Origin: Siansivirga zeaxanthinifaciens CC-SAMT-1
GTDB lineage: Bacteria; Bacteroidota; Bacteroidia; Flavobacteriales; Flavobacteriaceae
Direction: 5' to 3'
Assembly: GCF_000941055.1 (NCBI RefSeq)
Contig: NZ_CP007202.1
Location: 802,001 to 866,000, forward strand
Length of the DNA stretch: 64,000 nucleotides
Shown here in pieces: positions 43,518 through 52,276 of this stretch; positions within the stretch are counted from its first letter, which is position 1, and each line of letters opens with the position of its first letter. Position numbers and translations under genes: made by a program. The notes beneath the pieces are model-generated. The model was not told where the DNA came from. It ran no database searches and saw nothing but the letters and a program-made list of their open reading frames with translations.

Positions 43518-44978
43518 TTAATAATTTGGGTTTTGTAGCCATCTGTTTCCTGCTAATTGTATTTCAATTAAAGGGATAGGGAATACTTCGTGTTTTCCTG
43601 AAACAAAACCGCTAATTTCTTGTGCTGCTCTTCCTGTTCTTACTAAATCGAAGAAACGGTGTCCTTCTCCAACCAATTCAACTCGACGCTCTTTATAAAT
43701 ATCATTTGTTAAATTAATTCCAGAAGTTGAAACATCGTGAAGCAAATCTCCAAAAGCACGTCTTCTAACTCTATTAAGATATGTTCTAGCTGTAGAATCG
43801 TCTGGTGATGTTTTTTTGTTGAATGCTTCTGCTGCCATTAATAACACATCTGCAAAGCGTATAGCTCTGTAGTTGTTCGGGTTTGTTAAGTTGGCATCAC
43901 CTGTGTTTAAATCGCCTTGTCTAGCAATGTATTTTCTGTTATAATAACCTGTATGCTCATAGCCTGTTGAAAATGTAGCATTGTTGGCTGATGCCCAAGC
44001 ATCAATATCTAAAATAGCCACATCTTTTCGAGAATCTCCATCTTCAAAAGCATCAACAGCTTCTTGAACAGGTACATTAAAACTAAAACCAGACTCAAAA
44101 ACGGGACCTGTGTAATTTCTTATACCATTAAAACCAACGGCCACATTTCCTTCACTGCATTGTAAACATCCAAAGCCTGCGCCCTCCTTATCCGTGTATT
44201 GAACTTCAAATACAGATTCTATGTTGTTTTCGTTATCGTTTTCGAAGATTGTTGAGTAATCTGTAACTAAATCATACGGGCCATTATTAATTAAATCTTG
44301 TAAAACGGTAGCGGCTTCATCAAATTTATTTTGAAATAAATACGCCTTACCTAAAAGCGCTTGAGCTGCTCCTTTTGTTACTCTACCTTTTTCGCTTTGG
44401 GTGTAAGGTAAATTAGCCGCTGCAAATAATAAATCTTGTTCAATTAAAGCATAAACATCTGCTTTAGGTGTTCTTTCTATAGTAAACTGATCTCCAAATT
44501 TTATACGCTTATCAATTGCTAATGGGATATCTCCAAACCATTTTACAAGCTCAAAATTGTAATAAGCTCTTAAAAAACGTGCTTGTCCTATTACATTATT
44601 TTTATTTGGGAAATCTGTTTTATCTTGAAATTCTAAAATGAAATTAGCACGGTTTACCGCACCATACATCCAATTCCAAATATCTCTTAAATTAGCATTG
44701 TTAGGTGTATGGGTCATGTCGTCAATTTCTTGAAAACCAATTACATCTGTTGCGCTTTCACCTCCACATAAAGTGTTATCTGAAGCTATTTCACCTAACA
44801 TAACATTTACATAAGTAGATTGTAATCCGTCATAAGCTGCTACTAAAGCATTTTGATAATCTGCTTCGGAGTTAAAAAACTCTTCGGAGTTTTCGTCCTG
44901 AGATGCAACATCTACAAAATCATCACCACATGAAACTAAAATGGTAAAGGCTATAATTATATATTTTAAATTTTTCAT
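43518..44978 (-). CDS. susD: SusD-family starch/laminarin-binding lipoprotein
   Basis: The 486-residue protein is a SusD/RagB-type lipoprotein that caps the SusC barrel and binds the glycan at the cell surface. The lipobox is LVSC (Cys about 17) followed by GDDFVD, an acidic surface-export signal. TPR-like helices follow, including RFLRAYYNFELVKWFGDIPL and KGAAQALLGKAYLFQNKFDEA, the two hallmark SusD segments. The C-terminus contains YRAIRFADVLLMAAEA and ERRVELVGEGHRFFDLVRTG, also standard. It starts 8 bp after susC. Ligand (beta-1,3-glucan) is inferred from the surrounding GH81, GH16, GH17 and GH30 genes. Confidence 0.96.
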   Translation of the reverse strand: MKNLKYIIIAFTILVSCGDDFVDVASQDENSEEFFNSEADYQNALVAAYDGLQSTYVNVMLGEIASDNTLCGGESATDVIGFQEIDDMTHTPNNANLRDIWNWMYGAVNRANFILEFQDKTDFPNKNNVIGQARFLRAYYNFELVKWFGDIPLAIDKRIKFGDQFTIERTPKADVYALIEQDLLFAAANLPYTQSEKGRVTKGAAQALLGKAYLFQNKFDEAATVLQDLINNGPYDLVTDYSTIFENDNENNIESVFEVQYTDKEGAGFGCLQCSEGNVAVGFNGIRNYTGPVFESGFSFNVPVQEAVDAFEDGDSRKDVAILDIDAWASANNATFSTGYEHTGYYNRKYIARQGDLNTGDANLTNPNNYRAIRFADVLLMAAEAFNKKTSPDDSTARTYLNRVRRRAFGDLLHDVSTSGINLTNDIYKERRVELVGEGHRFFDLVRTGRAAQEISGFVSGKHEVFPIPLIEIQLAGNRWLQNPNY

Positions 44979-44986
44979 AACGCTAA

Positions 44987-47900
44987 TTAAAATTTTAAGT
45001 TTACACCCATTAAAAATGTTTTAGGGCTAGGATAAAATCCTTGGTCTATACCACCACCAATTGGTGCTCCTGTTGATGCGGTAGGGTCGTATCCACTATA
45101 TTCTGTTAAAGTAAATAAGTTGCTTGCAGAAATATAGATTCTGAATTTAGAGATTTTAGATTCTTCTTTATTTGGAAAAGTATATCCTAATTGAACATTT
45201 TGTAATCTTACAAAAGAGCCATCTTCTACAAAATAATCTGAAAATAATCCGTTTGAGTTTGCTCCGGTTGATACCCTTGGGTCGCTATTAGTGCTACCTT
45301 CACCTGTCCAACGATTTAGGAAATATGCTGGTCTATTCGTTAGGTTTTGATTACGCTCATAATTACGAACTATTTCATTACCTACAGATGCAAATGCATA
45401 GGCAGAAAAATCAAAATTCTTATAATCTATAGAAAAATTTAATCCCATGGTAGCGTCTGGTAACGGATTACCTATATCTGTTTTATCGTCATCATCAATA
45501 ACACCATCATCATTTATATCAACAAATCTTAAATCACCTGCTTGTACCGCGCTATTTATGACAGGATAGTCTTCTACTTCTGATTGATTTTGAAAAACAC
45601 CATTTGTTTTGTAGCCTCTAAAGTATCCTATTGGAAAACCTGCCTCCATTCTAGATGGTGGATCTTGACCCACTCCAAAAGATCCGCCAGTTAGAAATCC
45701 TCCTTCAGAACTTACAGAAACAACATTGTTTTTTATTGTAGTTATATTATATCTTAGGGAGAATTTTAAATTTTCATTAAAACTTTCTGAATAGCCTATT
45801 GCAAACTCGAAACCTTTATTTTCAACAACTCCAGCATTCACAATTGGTGAACTAGAACCAGGAGCACTTGATCCTATGATTCCAGATACTTCTGGAGATA
45901 CTAATAAATCTTCTGTTCTTCTTTTAAAATAATCTGCAGTAACGTCTATTTTGTTGTTTAAAAATTTCATATCCACACCAACATCTAATGTTTTTTGTTT
46001 TTCCCACTTAATTTCTGGATTTGCAACTCTTCCTGCGGCAAGACCAAAGACTAAATTATCGTTAAAAACATAAGTTCCTTCTCCATTAAGTAAAGACACA
46101 AAGCCAAAGGCGCCAATTCTGTCGTTACCCAAAATTCCATAAGAGGCTCTAAACTTTAGAAAGTTGAATACCTTGTTGTCTTTTAAGAAATCCTCATCTG
46201 ATGCAATCCAACCAACTGAACCCGATGGGAAAAACCCAAACTTATTTTGAGGACCAAAACTTGTTGAACCATCTCTTCTAAGTACTGCAGAAAACAAATA
46301 TTTTCCTTTGAAATCATATTGCAGTCTGGTAAAATAAGATAAAAGTCTTGAATCGAATATAGGGTTTCTTCCAAGTGCTCTATTAATGTTTTCTACATCT
46401 GAAGCATTTGCAATAGATGCATATGCAACGTTATTTTCTTTAATATCAAATCCTCTAAAACCAGTGAACTCTCCTGTTGTTTTAAAAATAGATGTTCCCA
46501 AAAGCACATTTATATTGTGAATATCATTTATGTTGTTTTCATATTTAATAAAGGCATCGAAAGTGTAATCTCTATAAAAGTTTAATCCTTCAAAAACTTC
46601 GCTTCTATCTTTATTGAATACTTTGCCGCTACCATAGTTTACAATAGGACTAAATATTTTAGAAGTTACCTCAGAGTAATTAAATTGAATATTAGATTGT
46701 GCTGTAAAATGCTTTAAAAAATTATAGGATAACCCCGCATTACCACTAAATCTCAAAACTTTACCTCTATTATAAGTGTCTGACGTTTGAGCGATAGGGT
46801 TAATAACTTCATTACCTAATCCTTCAGCAATTGTAAATTCACCGTTTTCATCGTAAACAGTTAGGTTAGGTGCCATATTTAAGGCGTTAAATAATACAGA
46901 GCCTAATGCGTTTTCACTAAGATTTAGTTTATTTGTTCTGGTTAATATCACTCCAGAAGTAAGCTTAAAGTTTTCTAAAAAATCTAAACTATAATTTAAA
47001 CTGTTTGTAAAACGGGTAAAATTTGATTTATTTCCGCCCACAATACCATCTTGTGTTAAAAAAGATCCACTGTATGAATATGTAGATTTTTTTCCACCAC
47101 CTTTAAATGCTATATTATGATTTTGAATTGGTGCGTTTTGAAATACTTTATCTTGCCAATCTGTTCCTATACCTAAAGTTGTTAAATCTGAATATGGCGG
47201 AGTACTTCCTCCAGCAGCATATGCCTCATTAACAAGCACTCCATATTCAGTTGCGTTTAAAACAGGTATTTTTCTTGTTGTTTGTTGAAAACCTGTATAA
47301 GCATTATATTCAATGCTTAAAGGCATGCTTTTACGGCCTGTTTTTGTTTTTATTAAAATAACACCATTAGCGGCTCTTACTCCATATATACCAGCTGTAG
47401 CATCTTTAAGAACGTTAATACTTTCTATGTCGCTAGGGTTTATAACACTTAAGTCTTCAATAACATTACCATCTACCAGTATTAAAGGCCTGCTATCGCC
47501 ATTTGTAGATACACCCCTAATACTAATTGTAGAACCAGCTCCTGGTGAACCAGAATTAGTTGAAATATTAACTCCGGCTACTTGACCCTGAAGTGCTTGT
47601 TCAATTCTTGTAGGCTTTAGGGCTTCAATTGTTTCTGCTCCAACAACACTAACAGCTCCTGTTATCTCTTTTTTTGTTTGAGTTCCATACCCAATAACGA
47701 CAACTTCATCTAATTTAGCTACGTCTTCATCTAATTGAATTGTTAAATTAGAATTATCGTTAAAAATAATTTCTTTGGTTATGTAGCCAACATAACTGAA
47801 TGATATTGTTGAGCCAATTTCAACATTCGTAATTTTAAAATTACCATCAAAACCTGTTACGGCTCCTTTTGTTGTGTTTTTTACCAGAACATTTACTCCG

Positions 47901-48010
47901 GGTATTGGAAAACCTGAGTTGTCTTGAACTACACCACTTATATCTCTGCTTTGTGCTCCAGCACAAACAAAGAAAAATAAGGTTAAAATTTTAAAGAGGT
48001 TTTGTCTCAT
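44987..48010 (-). CDS. susC: SusC/RagA-type TonB-dependent oligosaccharide transporter
   Basis: The 1007-residue protein is the outer-membrane import channel of the PUL. It has a signal peptide (ending CAGAQ) and a carboxypeptidase-regulatory-like beta-sandwich (about 20-105: ISGVVQDNSGFPIPGVNVLVKNT, split). The SusC-type plug follows, with VVVIGYGTQ and GVYGVRAANGVILIKTK, then a 22-strand barrel ending FLMGVNLKF with terminal Phe. No STN domain is present, so regulation is not through an anti-sigma factor but more likely through the adjacent SusR-like regulator. It begins the unit susC-susD-two lipoproteins and carries both shared promoter motifs upstream. Confidence 0.96.
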   Translation of the reverse strand: MRQNLFKILTLFFFVCAGAQSRDISGVVQDNSGFPIPGVNVLVKNTTKGAVTGFDGNFKITNVEIGSTISFSYVGYITKEIIFNDNSNLTIQLDEDVAKLDEVVVIGYGTQTKKEITGAVSVVGAETIEALKPTRIEQALQGQVAGVNISTNSGSPGAGSTISIRGVSTNGDSRPLILVDGNVIEDLSVINPSDIESINVLKDATAGIYGVRAANGVILIKTKTGRKSMPLSIEYNAYTGFQQTTRKIPVLNATEYGVLVNEAYAAGGSTPPYSDLTTLGIGTDWQDKVFQNAPIQNHNIAFKGGGKKSTYSYSGSFLTQDGIVGGNKSNFTRFTNSLNYSLDFLENFKLTSGVILTRTNKLNLSENALGSVLFNALNMAPNLTVYDENGEFTIAEGLGNEVINPIAQTSDTYNRGKVLRFSGNAGLSYNFLKHFTAQSNIQFNYSEVTSKIFSPIVNYGSGKVFNKDRSEVFEGLNFYRDYTFDAFIKYENNINDIHNINVLLGTSIFKTTGEFTGFRGFDIKENNVAYASIANASDVENINRALGRNPIFDSRLLSYFTRLQYDFKGKYLFSAVLRRDGSTSFGPQNKFGFFPSGSVGWIASDEDFLKDNKVFNFLKFRASYGILGNDRIGAFGFVSLLNGEGTYVFNDNLVFGLAAGRVANPEIKWEKQKTLDVGVDMKFLNNKIDVTADYFKRRTEDLLVSPEVSGIIGSSAPGSSSPIVNAGVVENKGFEFAIGYSESFNENLKFSLRYNITTIKNNVVSVSSEGGFLTGGSFGVGQDPPSRMEAGFPIGYFRGYKTNGVFQNQSEVEDYPVINSAVQAGDLRFVDINDDGVIDDDDKTDIGNPLPDATMGLNFSIDYKNFDFSAYAFASVGNEIVRNYERNQNLTNRPAYFLNRWTGEGSTNSDPRVSTGANSNGLFSDYFVEDGSFVRLQNVQLGYTFPNKEESKISKFRIYISASNLFTLTEYSGYDPTASTGAPIGGGIDQGFYPSPKTFLMGVNLKF

Positions 48011-48076
48011 TTCTTATTTAATTTATTTAGTTTTCATAAAAGTAAGACTGCTTGATTGAATTATTATGATTTTAAA

Positions 48077-48106
48077 CCTCAACAAAAAACATACATTGTA
48101 AAAAAA
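48077..48106 (-). promoter_or_regulatory. Conserved PUL promoter element, copy C (susC)
   Basis: CCTCAACAAAAAACATACAT, then TGT and an A7 tract, 67 bp upstream of the susC start. It is the best copy of the element found in front of three PUL units. On the coding strand it contains TATGTTTTTTG, near a TAnnTTTG box. Confidence 0.72.
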
Positions 48107-48188
48107 GTAAGTATATATTATTAAAACCCTAATATTTAAAGTGTTTTTTTAGAATTCTATATTTGTATAAGGATATTAAAATATACAA

Positions 48189-48210
48189 ATGTTGTTGTAA
48201 TGTATAGGTA
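48189..48210. promoter_or_regulatory. Tandem 11-bp direct repeat, copy C (susC)
   Basis: ATGTTGTTGTA (48189-48199) is followed directly by ATGTATAGGTA (48200-48210). It lies 83 bp from the conserved promoter element and just after the regulator gene's stop, a likely activator site for susC. Confidence 0.65.
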
Positions 48211-48231
48211 ATAAAACTAATTGTTGTGTGG

Positions 48232-51036
48232 CTAAACCTCTAGTATATAATCTGTAAGACTTGATTCATGTTGCAAATTCATCTTTTTCCTTAATCTATA
48301 ACGTTTCACCTCTACACTTCGTGCAGATATGTTAAGTAGTGGTGCAATTTCTTTAGACGATAAATTTAAACGAAGATAAGCACAAAGACGTAAATCGTTT
48401 GGAGTAAGCGATGGATGTGCTGTTTTTATCTTTTTTAAGAAATCTTTGTCGGCGTTATTAAAAGCTTCTTCGAAAGTATTCCAATCGTCGCTGTTGTTAA
48501 TGTTTCTGTCAATAATTTTAATAACGTTTTTAACGGCTTTGTTTCCTTCAATATTTAACAACTCATTTTTAATGCTATTTAAAAATTCATTCTTTTTAAT
48601 TAAGCTCATGGTAGATGAGGCAAGCTCTCTATTTTTACTTTCAATGTCTTGTCTTAATTTATCGTTATTAAAACGCATGAGTTGCTGCTTGTTTTCTAGT
48701 TCTTTTAAGGCGAGCTCTTGGGTGGTTTTTTCAAGTAATTTTTCCCGTTGTTTTCTATAATATCTTTTATATACATGATGCATAAAAATTGAAAACAAAA
48801 TAACTAATAGAACATAAACCAGTAGCATTGAATTTACTAAATACCAAGGTCTTTCAATAGAAAAACTAAAGGTTTCAATGTTTTTTGATATGTTGGTACC
48901 AACGCGTGCGCGCACTTTAAAAACATAATCACCGTAAGGTAAATTTTCTAATAATGTTGATGAATTTGTTGACCAATTGCTCCAGTCTGGATACAAACCT
49001 TCAACAAGATACTGATACTCGGTATCTAAATACTTTTGAAATTCTGGTATGCTGTAATTAAATCTTAAATTATTGTATTTATTTTTAAAGACATTTTCTG
49101 TGGTTTTATTTACAATTTCAGGAATTTTTTTAACGGTAGATTTGGTAATAGAATTAATAGATACTTCATACGATTTGTTATAAACCTTATCTAAATCTAA
49201 CTTTATAAAACCATTGGTAGTACCAATTAAATACGTTTGGTTGTTTAAATGTGAAATGTTTTCGTAACCAGTTAATCCAATAGGAAGCGACTCAGAATAA
49301 GAAATTTGATTAAGCTTTATAACATTACTTATTCTGTCTGGGCTTATATAACTTAATTTCTTTTTTGAGAATGCCCATAAAATATTGGTACTTTCATTTA
49401 AAATTAGCTTACCAGAGGTATATTCATCTTTTTTAAATAAACCGCTTAATATGCTGTCTTTTAAAAATTTATTTTGTTTGCTATTGTATTTAAAAACACC
49501 TTCTTTATTTACGTATAATAAATCGTTATTATATTTTAAAATACTAGATTTTAACTCTTTAGCTTTTTCTGGATATTTTTCAACTTTAGTAAAATTTGAA
49601 AAATCTTTACTGATACTTAATTTAAAAACACCTTTATATTCATGACTAACAAAAATGTGGTTATCATACATTTCAAAGAATTTGCTAGACACATCGAAGC
49701 CTTTAATTTTATTTTTAAAGACCCAATTATTATCTAACTTTTCAAGAATATAGAGTCCGTTGTAGGTGCCTAATAAAAGTAAATTATTGTTTATAAAAGG
49801 CTTAATATTCCAGGTACCTTGTTGTATACCATTAATTTTTTTAGCAAGGTTATTATCTATAATAGAAATGCCAGCATCATGACCACAAAACAGCATATTA
49901 TCGGTTTCTACTAAACACCAAACGGCATCTTTTACACCATCAATCCCTTTAAAAGGTTCATCTACATTAATTTTTTTATAAAATAATCCTTGATTGGTAC
50001 CTAGGTATAAATAACCATTAAAAAGTTTAGAGGTATATACAGTACCTAACCTGCCATTTTTATCTTCGTAAATACTAAATGGTGATTTTAAATTAATGCA
50101 GTTAATACCGTTTTCCAGAGCTAACCAAATATTATTTTCGGCATCTTCAAATAAGCCATGAACCGTATTATTACTAAGACCGTGAATAACATCGATGTTA
50201 TAAATTATATCGCCATTTTTAGTTAAATGATAAACGCCATTCGATCGGGTTCCTAAATAGTAACTACCATCGTTTAACTCAATGCTTCTAAAAACACTTA
50301 TTTTTGAAAGTATGTCATTAGCAGGAATATCCCATTTATTTAAGTTATTATTTTCCAGAATGTAAAACCCTTGATTTTCGGTTTCGAATAGAAGATTTCC
50401 ATTTTTTGAAAAAACATTAACTAATCTGTTATTTTTTAGAATTTCATCATCGGAAACTAAAACAGATTTTCCATTTTCAATTTTAAAAACACCAACTTTT
50501 GTTTTTTGAAAATAAATATATCCATCAACCTTAAACATTTTATAGATAATATTATCTGAATCTATGGTGATAAATGTTTTGCTTGTTTTATTGTAAATGT
50601 AGATTCTTTTGAGGGATTGGAATAAAATATAATCATCAATAGAAATGATGTTCCAAAATTCTTCATCTTCTAAAAACTTTACATTTAATTCTTTAGATAA
50701 CGAAGTATAGTATAAAAAACCAAGGTTGTTTTTTTGCCAGTAACCAAACTCACTGTTGCCTCCTGTATAAATATAATCGTTAATTACACAAACCGATCGT
50801 ATAATGGTTTGGTTTGGGGAATTGTATAGTTTCCATTTAGCACCATTAAACTCTAAAAGTCCATTATTATTAGCAACATAAATATATTTTTCTTTAGATT
50901 GAGAAATGGACCAATTTTGAGTTTCTGCTCCATAATCGTTTGCTGTATAAGTCTCTACTGGTGGGCGTTCTTGAGAATTTACAATTAAAAAAAGGAAACT
51001 TATTATTAAAAAAAAGAGTGGTTTAGTTGGCTTCAA
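48232..51036 (-). CDS. SusR-like membrane-spanning transcriptional regulator of the PUL
   Basis: The 934-residue protein begins with a signal peptide (ending IVNSQ). It continues as a two-component-regulator-propeller-type sensor (Reg_prop repeats such as GLSNNTVHGLFEDAENNIWLALENG) to about residue 640. A Y_Y_Y domain (about 670-735, YQYLVEGLYPDWSNWS), one membrane helix (about 740-762), a coiled-coil (about 765-850) and a C-terminal LuxR-type HTH follow. The HTH reads LTPNDLRLCAYLRLNLSSKEIAPLLNISARSVEVKRYRLRKKM across its helices. There is no kinase or receiver domain, so it is a one-component regulator like SusR: periplasmic oligosaccharide sensing directly coupled to DNA binding. It lies upstream of susC on the same strand. 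Confidence 0.88.
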   Translation of the reverse strand: MKPTKPLFFLIISFLFLIVNSQERPPVETYTANDYGAETQNWSISQSKEKYIYVANNNGLLEFNGAKWKLYNSPNQTIIRSVCVINDYIYTGGNSEFGYWQKNNLGFLYYTSLSKELNVKFLEDEEFWNIISIDDYILFQSLKRIYIYNKTSKTFITIDSDNIIYKMFKVDGYIYFQKTKVGVFKIENGKSVLVSDDEILKNNRLVNVFSKNGNLLFETENQGFYILENNNLNKWDIPANDILSKISVFRSIELNDGSYYLGTRSNGVYHLTKNGDIIYNIDVIHGLSNNTVHGLFEDAENNIWLALENGINCINLKSPFSIYEDKNGRLGTVYTSKLFNGYLYLGTNQGLFYKKINVDEPFKGIDGVKDAVWCLVETDNMLFCGHDAGISIIDNNLAKKINGIQQGTWNIKPFINNNLLLLGTYNGLYILEKLDNNWVFKNKIKGFDVSSKFFEMYDNHIFVSHEYKGVFKLSISKDFSNFTKVEKYPEKAKELKSSILKYNNDLLYVNKEGVFKYNSKQNKFLKDSILSGLFKKDEYTSGKLILNESTNILWAFSKKKLSYISPDRISNVIKLNQISYSESLPIGLTGYENISHLNNQTYLIGTTNGFIKLDLDKVYNKSYEVSINSITKSTVKKIPEIVNKTTENVFKNKYNNLRFNYSIPEFQKYLDTEYQYLVEGLYPDWSNWSTNSSTLLENLPYGDYVFKVRARVGTNISKNIETFSFSIERPWYLVNSMLLVYVLLVILFSIFMHHVYKRYYRKQREKLLEKTTQELALKELENKQQLMRFNNDKLRQDIESKNRELASSTMSLIKKNEFLNSIKNELLNIEGNKAVKNVIKIIDRNINNSDDWNTFEEAFNNADKDFLKKIKTAHPSLTPNDLRLCAYLRLNLSSKEIAPLLNISARSVEVKRYRLRKKMNLQHESSLTDYILEV

Positions 51037-51121
51037 AACAAAAATTAAATTTGTTACATAACTAATTTAATGAAAATTTTAATTAAAAACCGGTATTGTA
51101 TAGTTTATGTATGGGTATAAA

Positions 51122-51156
51122 AAATAAAAACCATGAGTATTTCATGGTTTTTATTT
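51122..51156. terminator. Terminator of the DUF2807 gene, right end of the PUL
   Basis: AAATAAAAACCATGA pairs with TCATGGTTTTTATTT around a 5-nt loop. It follows the DUF2807 gene and separates the housekeeping genes from the PUL regulator. Confidence 0.82.
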
Positions 51157-51176
51157 AATGTTTTTGAATGTTTTTT

Positions 51177-51851
51177 TTAATCCATACGTTTAACTCGACC
51201 ACCTAAAATTGTGCTTTCGTTTACAGTTTCTGGATGACCGTAAATAAATACATCACCTCCTGCCCTTACTTTTACATCTACAATTTTTGATGCTTTAATA
51301 TAAGCTTCGCCAGCAGCATTTATAGATACATCTGTTTTTTCTGTTTCTAAATGTTCTGCTTTATAAATACCACCAGTTAATAAACTAATGTCTTGAGATT
51401 TTGAGCGTCCTGTAACTTCAATAATACCGCCTGTAACAGCTTTTATAATGGTATAGGTAACATTTACAGGAACTTTAATACTTCCGCCCTCTTGAGCCCT
51501 TAAATCAATTTCATATTGTTTAATTTCATCGGTACTTGTTACTGTAGCACCTTCGTTAACATCTATAACATCGAGTGTTTTATAATGAAGTATAACTTTG
51601 GTATCGTTGCCATCAAATATTTCTTTAAACTTCATTTTAATTTTTAAGGTTCCATTTTTATTATTAATTACAACCGATTCCCTTTTCTTGCCTTTAATAA
51701 TTACTTTGTTTTCATTAGATTTTACAAGTGTAACCTCTATTAAATCGTAAACTTTAAGCTCATTAAAATCGCCAATACTTTTTTCAATGCCGTTTTGAGC
51801 TGTTAACATGGTTGTTATAAACAGTACTAATACTTTTACTATGGTTTTCAT
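51177..51851 (-). CDS. DUF2807 (head GIN domain) secreted protein
   Basis: The 224-residue protein has a signal peptide (ending LTAQ). The rest is a repetitive beta-helix-like domain of the DUF2807 'putative auto-transporter adhesin, head GIN' type, with the recurring pattern of short polar turns (GDFNELKVYDLIEVTLVKSN, EGATVTSTDEIKQ, GGSIKVP, GGDVFIYGHPE). Function in this family is unknown; cell-surface or periplasmic location is inferred. It follows the YbjQ-type gene after 73 bp and ends in a strong terminator. Confidence 0.85.
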   Translation of the reverse strand: MKTIVKVLVLFITTMLTAQNGIEKSIGDFNELKVYDLIEVTLVKSNENKVIIKGKKRESVVINNKNGTLKIKMKFKEIFDGNDTKVILHYKTLDVIDVNEGATVTSTDEIKQYEIDLRAQEGGSIKVPVNVTYTIIKAVTGGIIEVTGRSKSQDISLLTGGIYKAEHLETEKTDVSINAAGEAYIKASKIVDVKVRAGGDVFIYGHPETVNESTILGGRVKRMD

Positions 51852-51924
51852 AAAATTACTTTTTTAATTGAACGTAAATAATCAATAATTATTCCGTTGT
51901 TGGAAGTCTTTTATAATATTTGAA

Positions 51925-52224
51925 TTATTTAGGCACAATGTTTACAGCAGTACCGGTAACAGTAACAAAAATATAAGAGCCCGATTCTGTTTCCATATCT
52001 AAAGAAATACCAACTATAGCATTGGCATTTAACTTGCTAGCATTATCTTTTAACACATTAAAAGCAGCATCTTTAGCTTTGTTAATAGTATCGGAAATAA
52101 GATTCATGTTTTTTTCTGTTTTAAAAGAAAAAGCCATTTTTAACTGACTGGATACACCGGTAACAATACCTAAATATTCAATAATTTTATAATTTTCTAC
52201 AGAATGTGTTGTTGTTAAAATCAT
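51925..52224 (-). CDS. YbjQ-like (DUF74) heavy-metal-binding-type protein
   Basis: The 99-residue cytoplasmic protein has the length and pattern of the YbjQ/UPF0145 family. It starts with ILTTTHSVENYKIIEYLGIVTG and contains INKAKDAAFNVLKDNASKLNANAIVGISLDME, split by a turn, and a closing FVTVTGTAV strand. These proteins form ring-like pentamers or decamers; a role in metal binding has been proposed but not proven. It lies between rnr (52-bp gap) and the DUF2807 gene on the same strand. Confidence 0.88.
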   Translation of the reverse strand: MILTTTHSVENYKIIEYLGIVTGVSSQLKMAFSFKTEKNMNLISDTINKAKDAAFNVLKDNASKLNANAIVGISLDMETESGSYIFVTVTGTAVNIVPK

Positions 52225-52276
52225 AATTTCAAGTTTAAACTGTAAGTATTATAATTTAAAGAAATGTTACATTCTC

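Noticed and set aside
23342..48165. ATATTTG shared by the three PUL upstream regions (23342, 40125, 48159) as a third motif
   Set aside because: It is short, AT-rich and at non-conserved distances from the other motifs; chance is a sufficient explanation.
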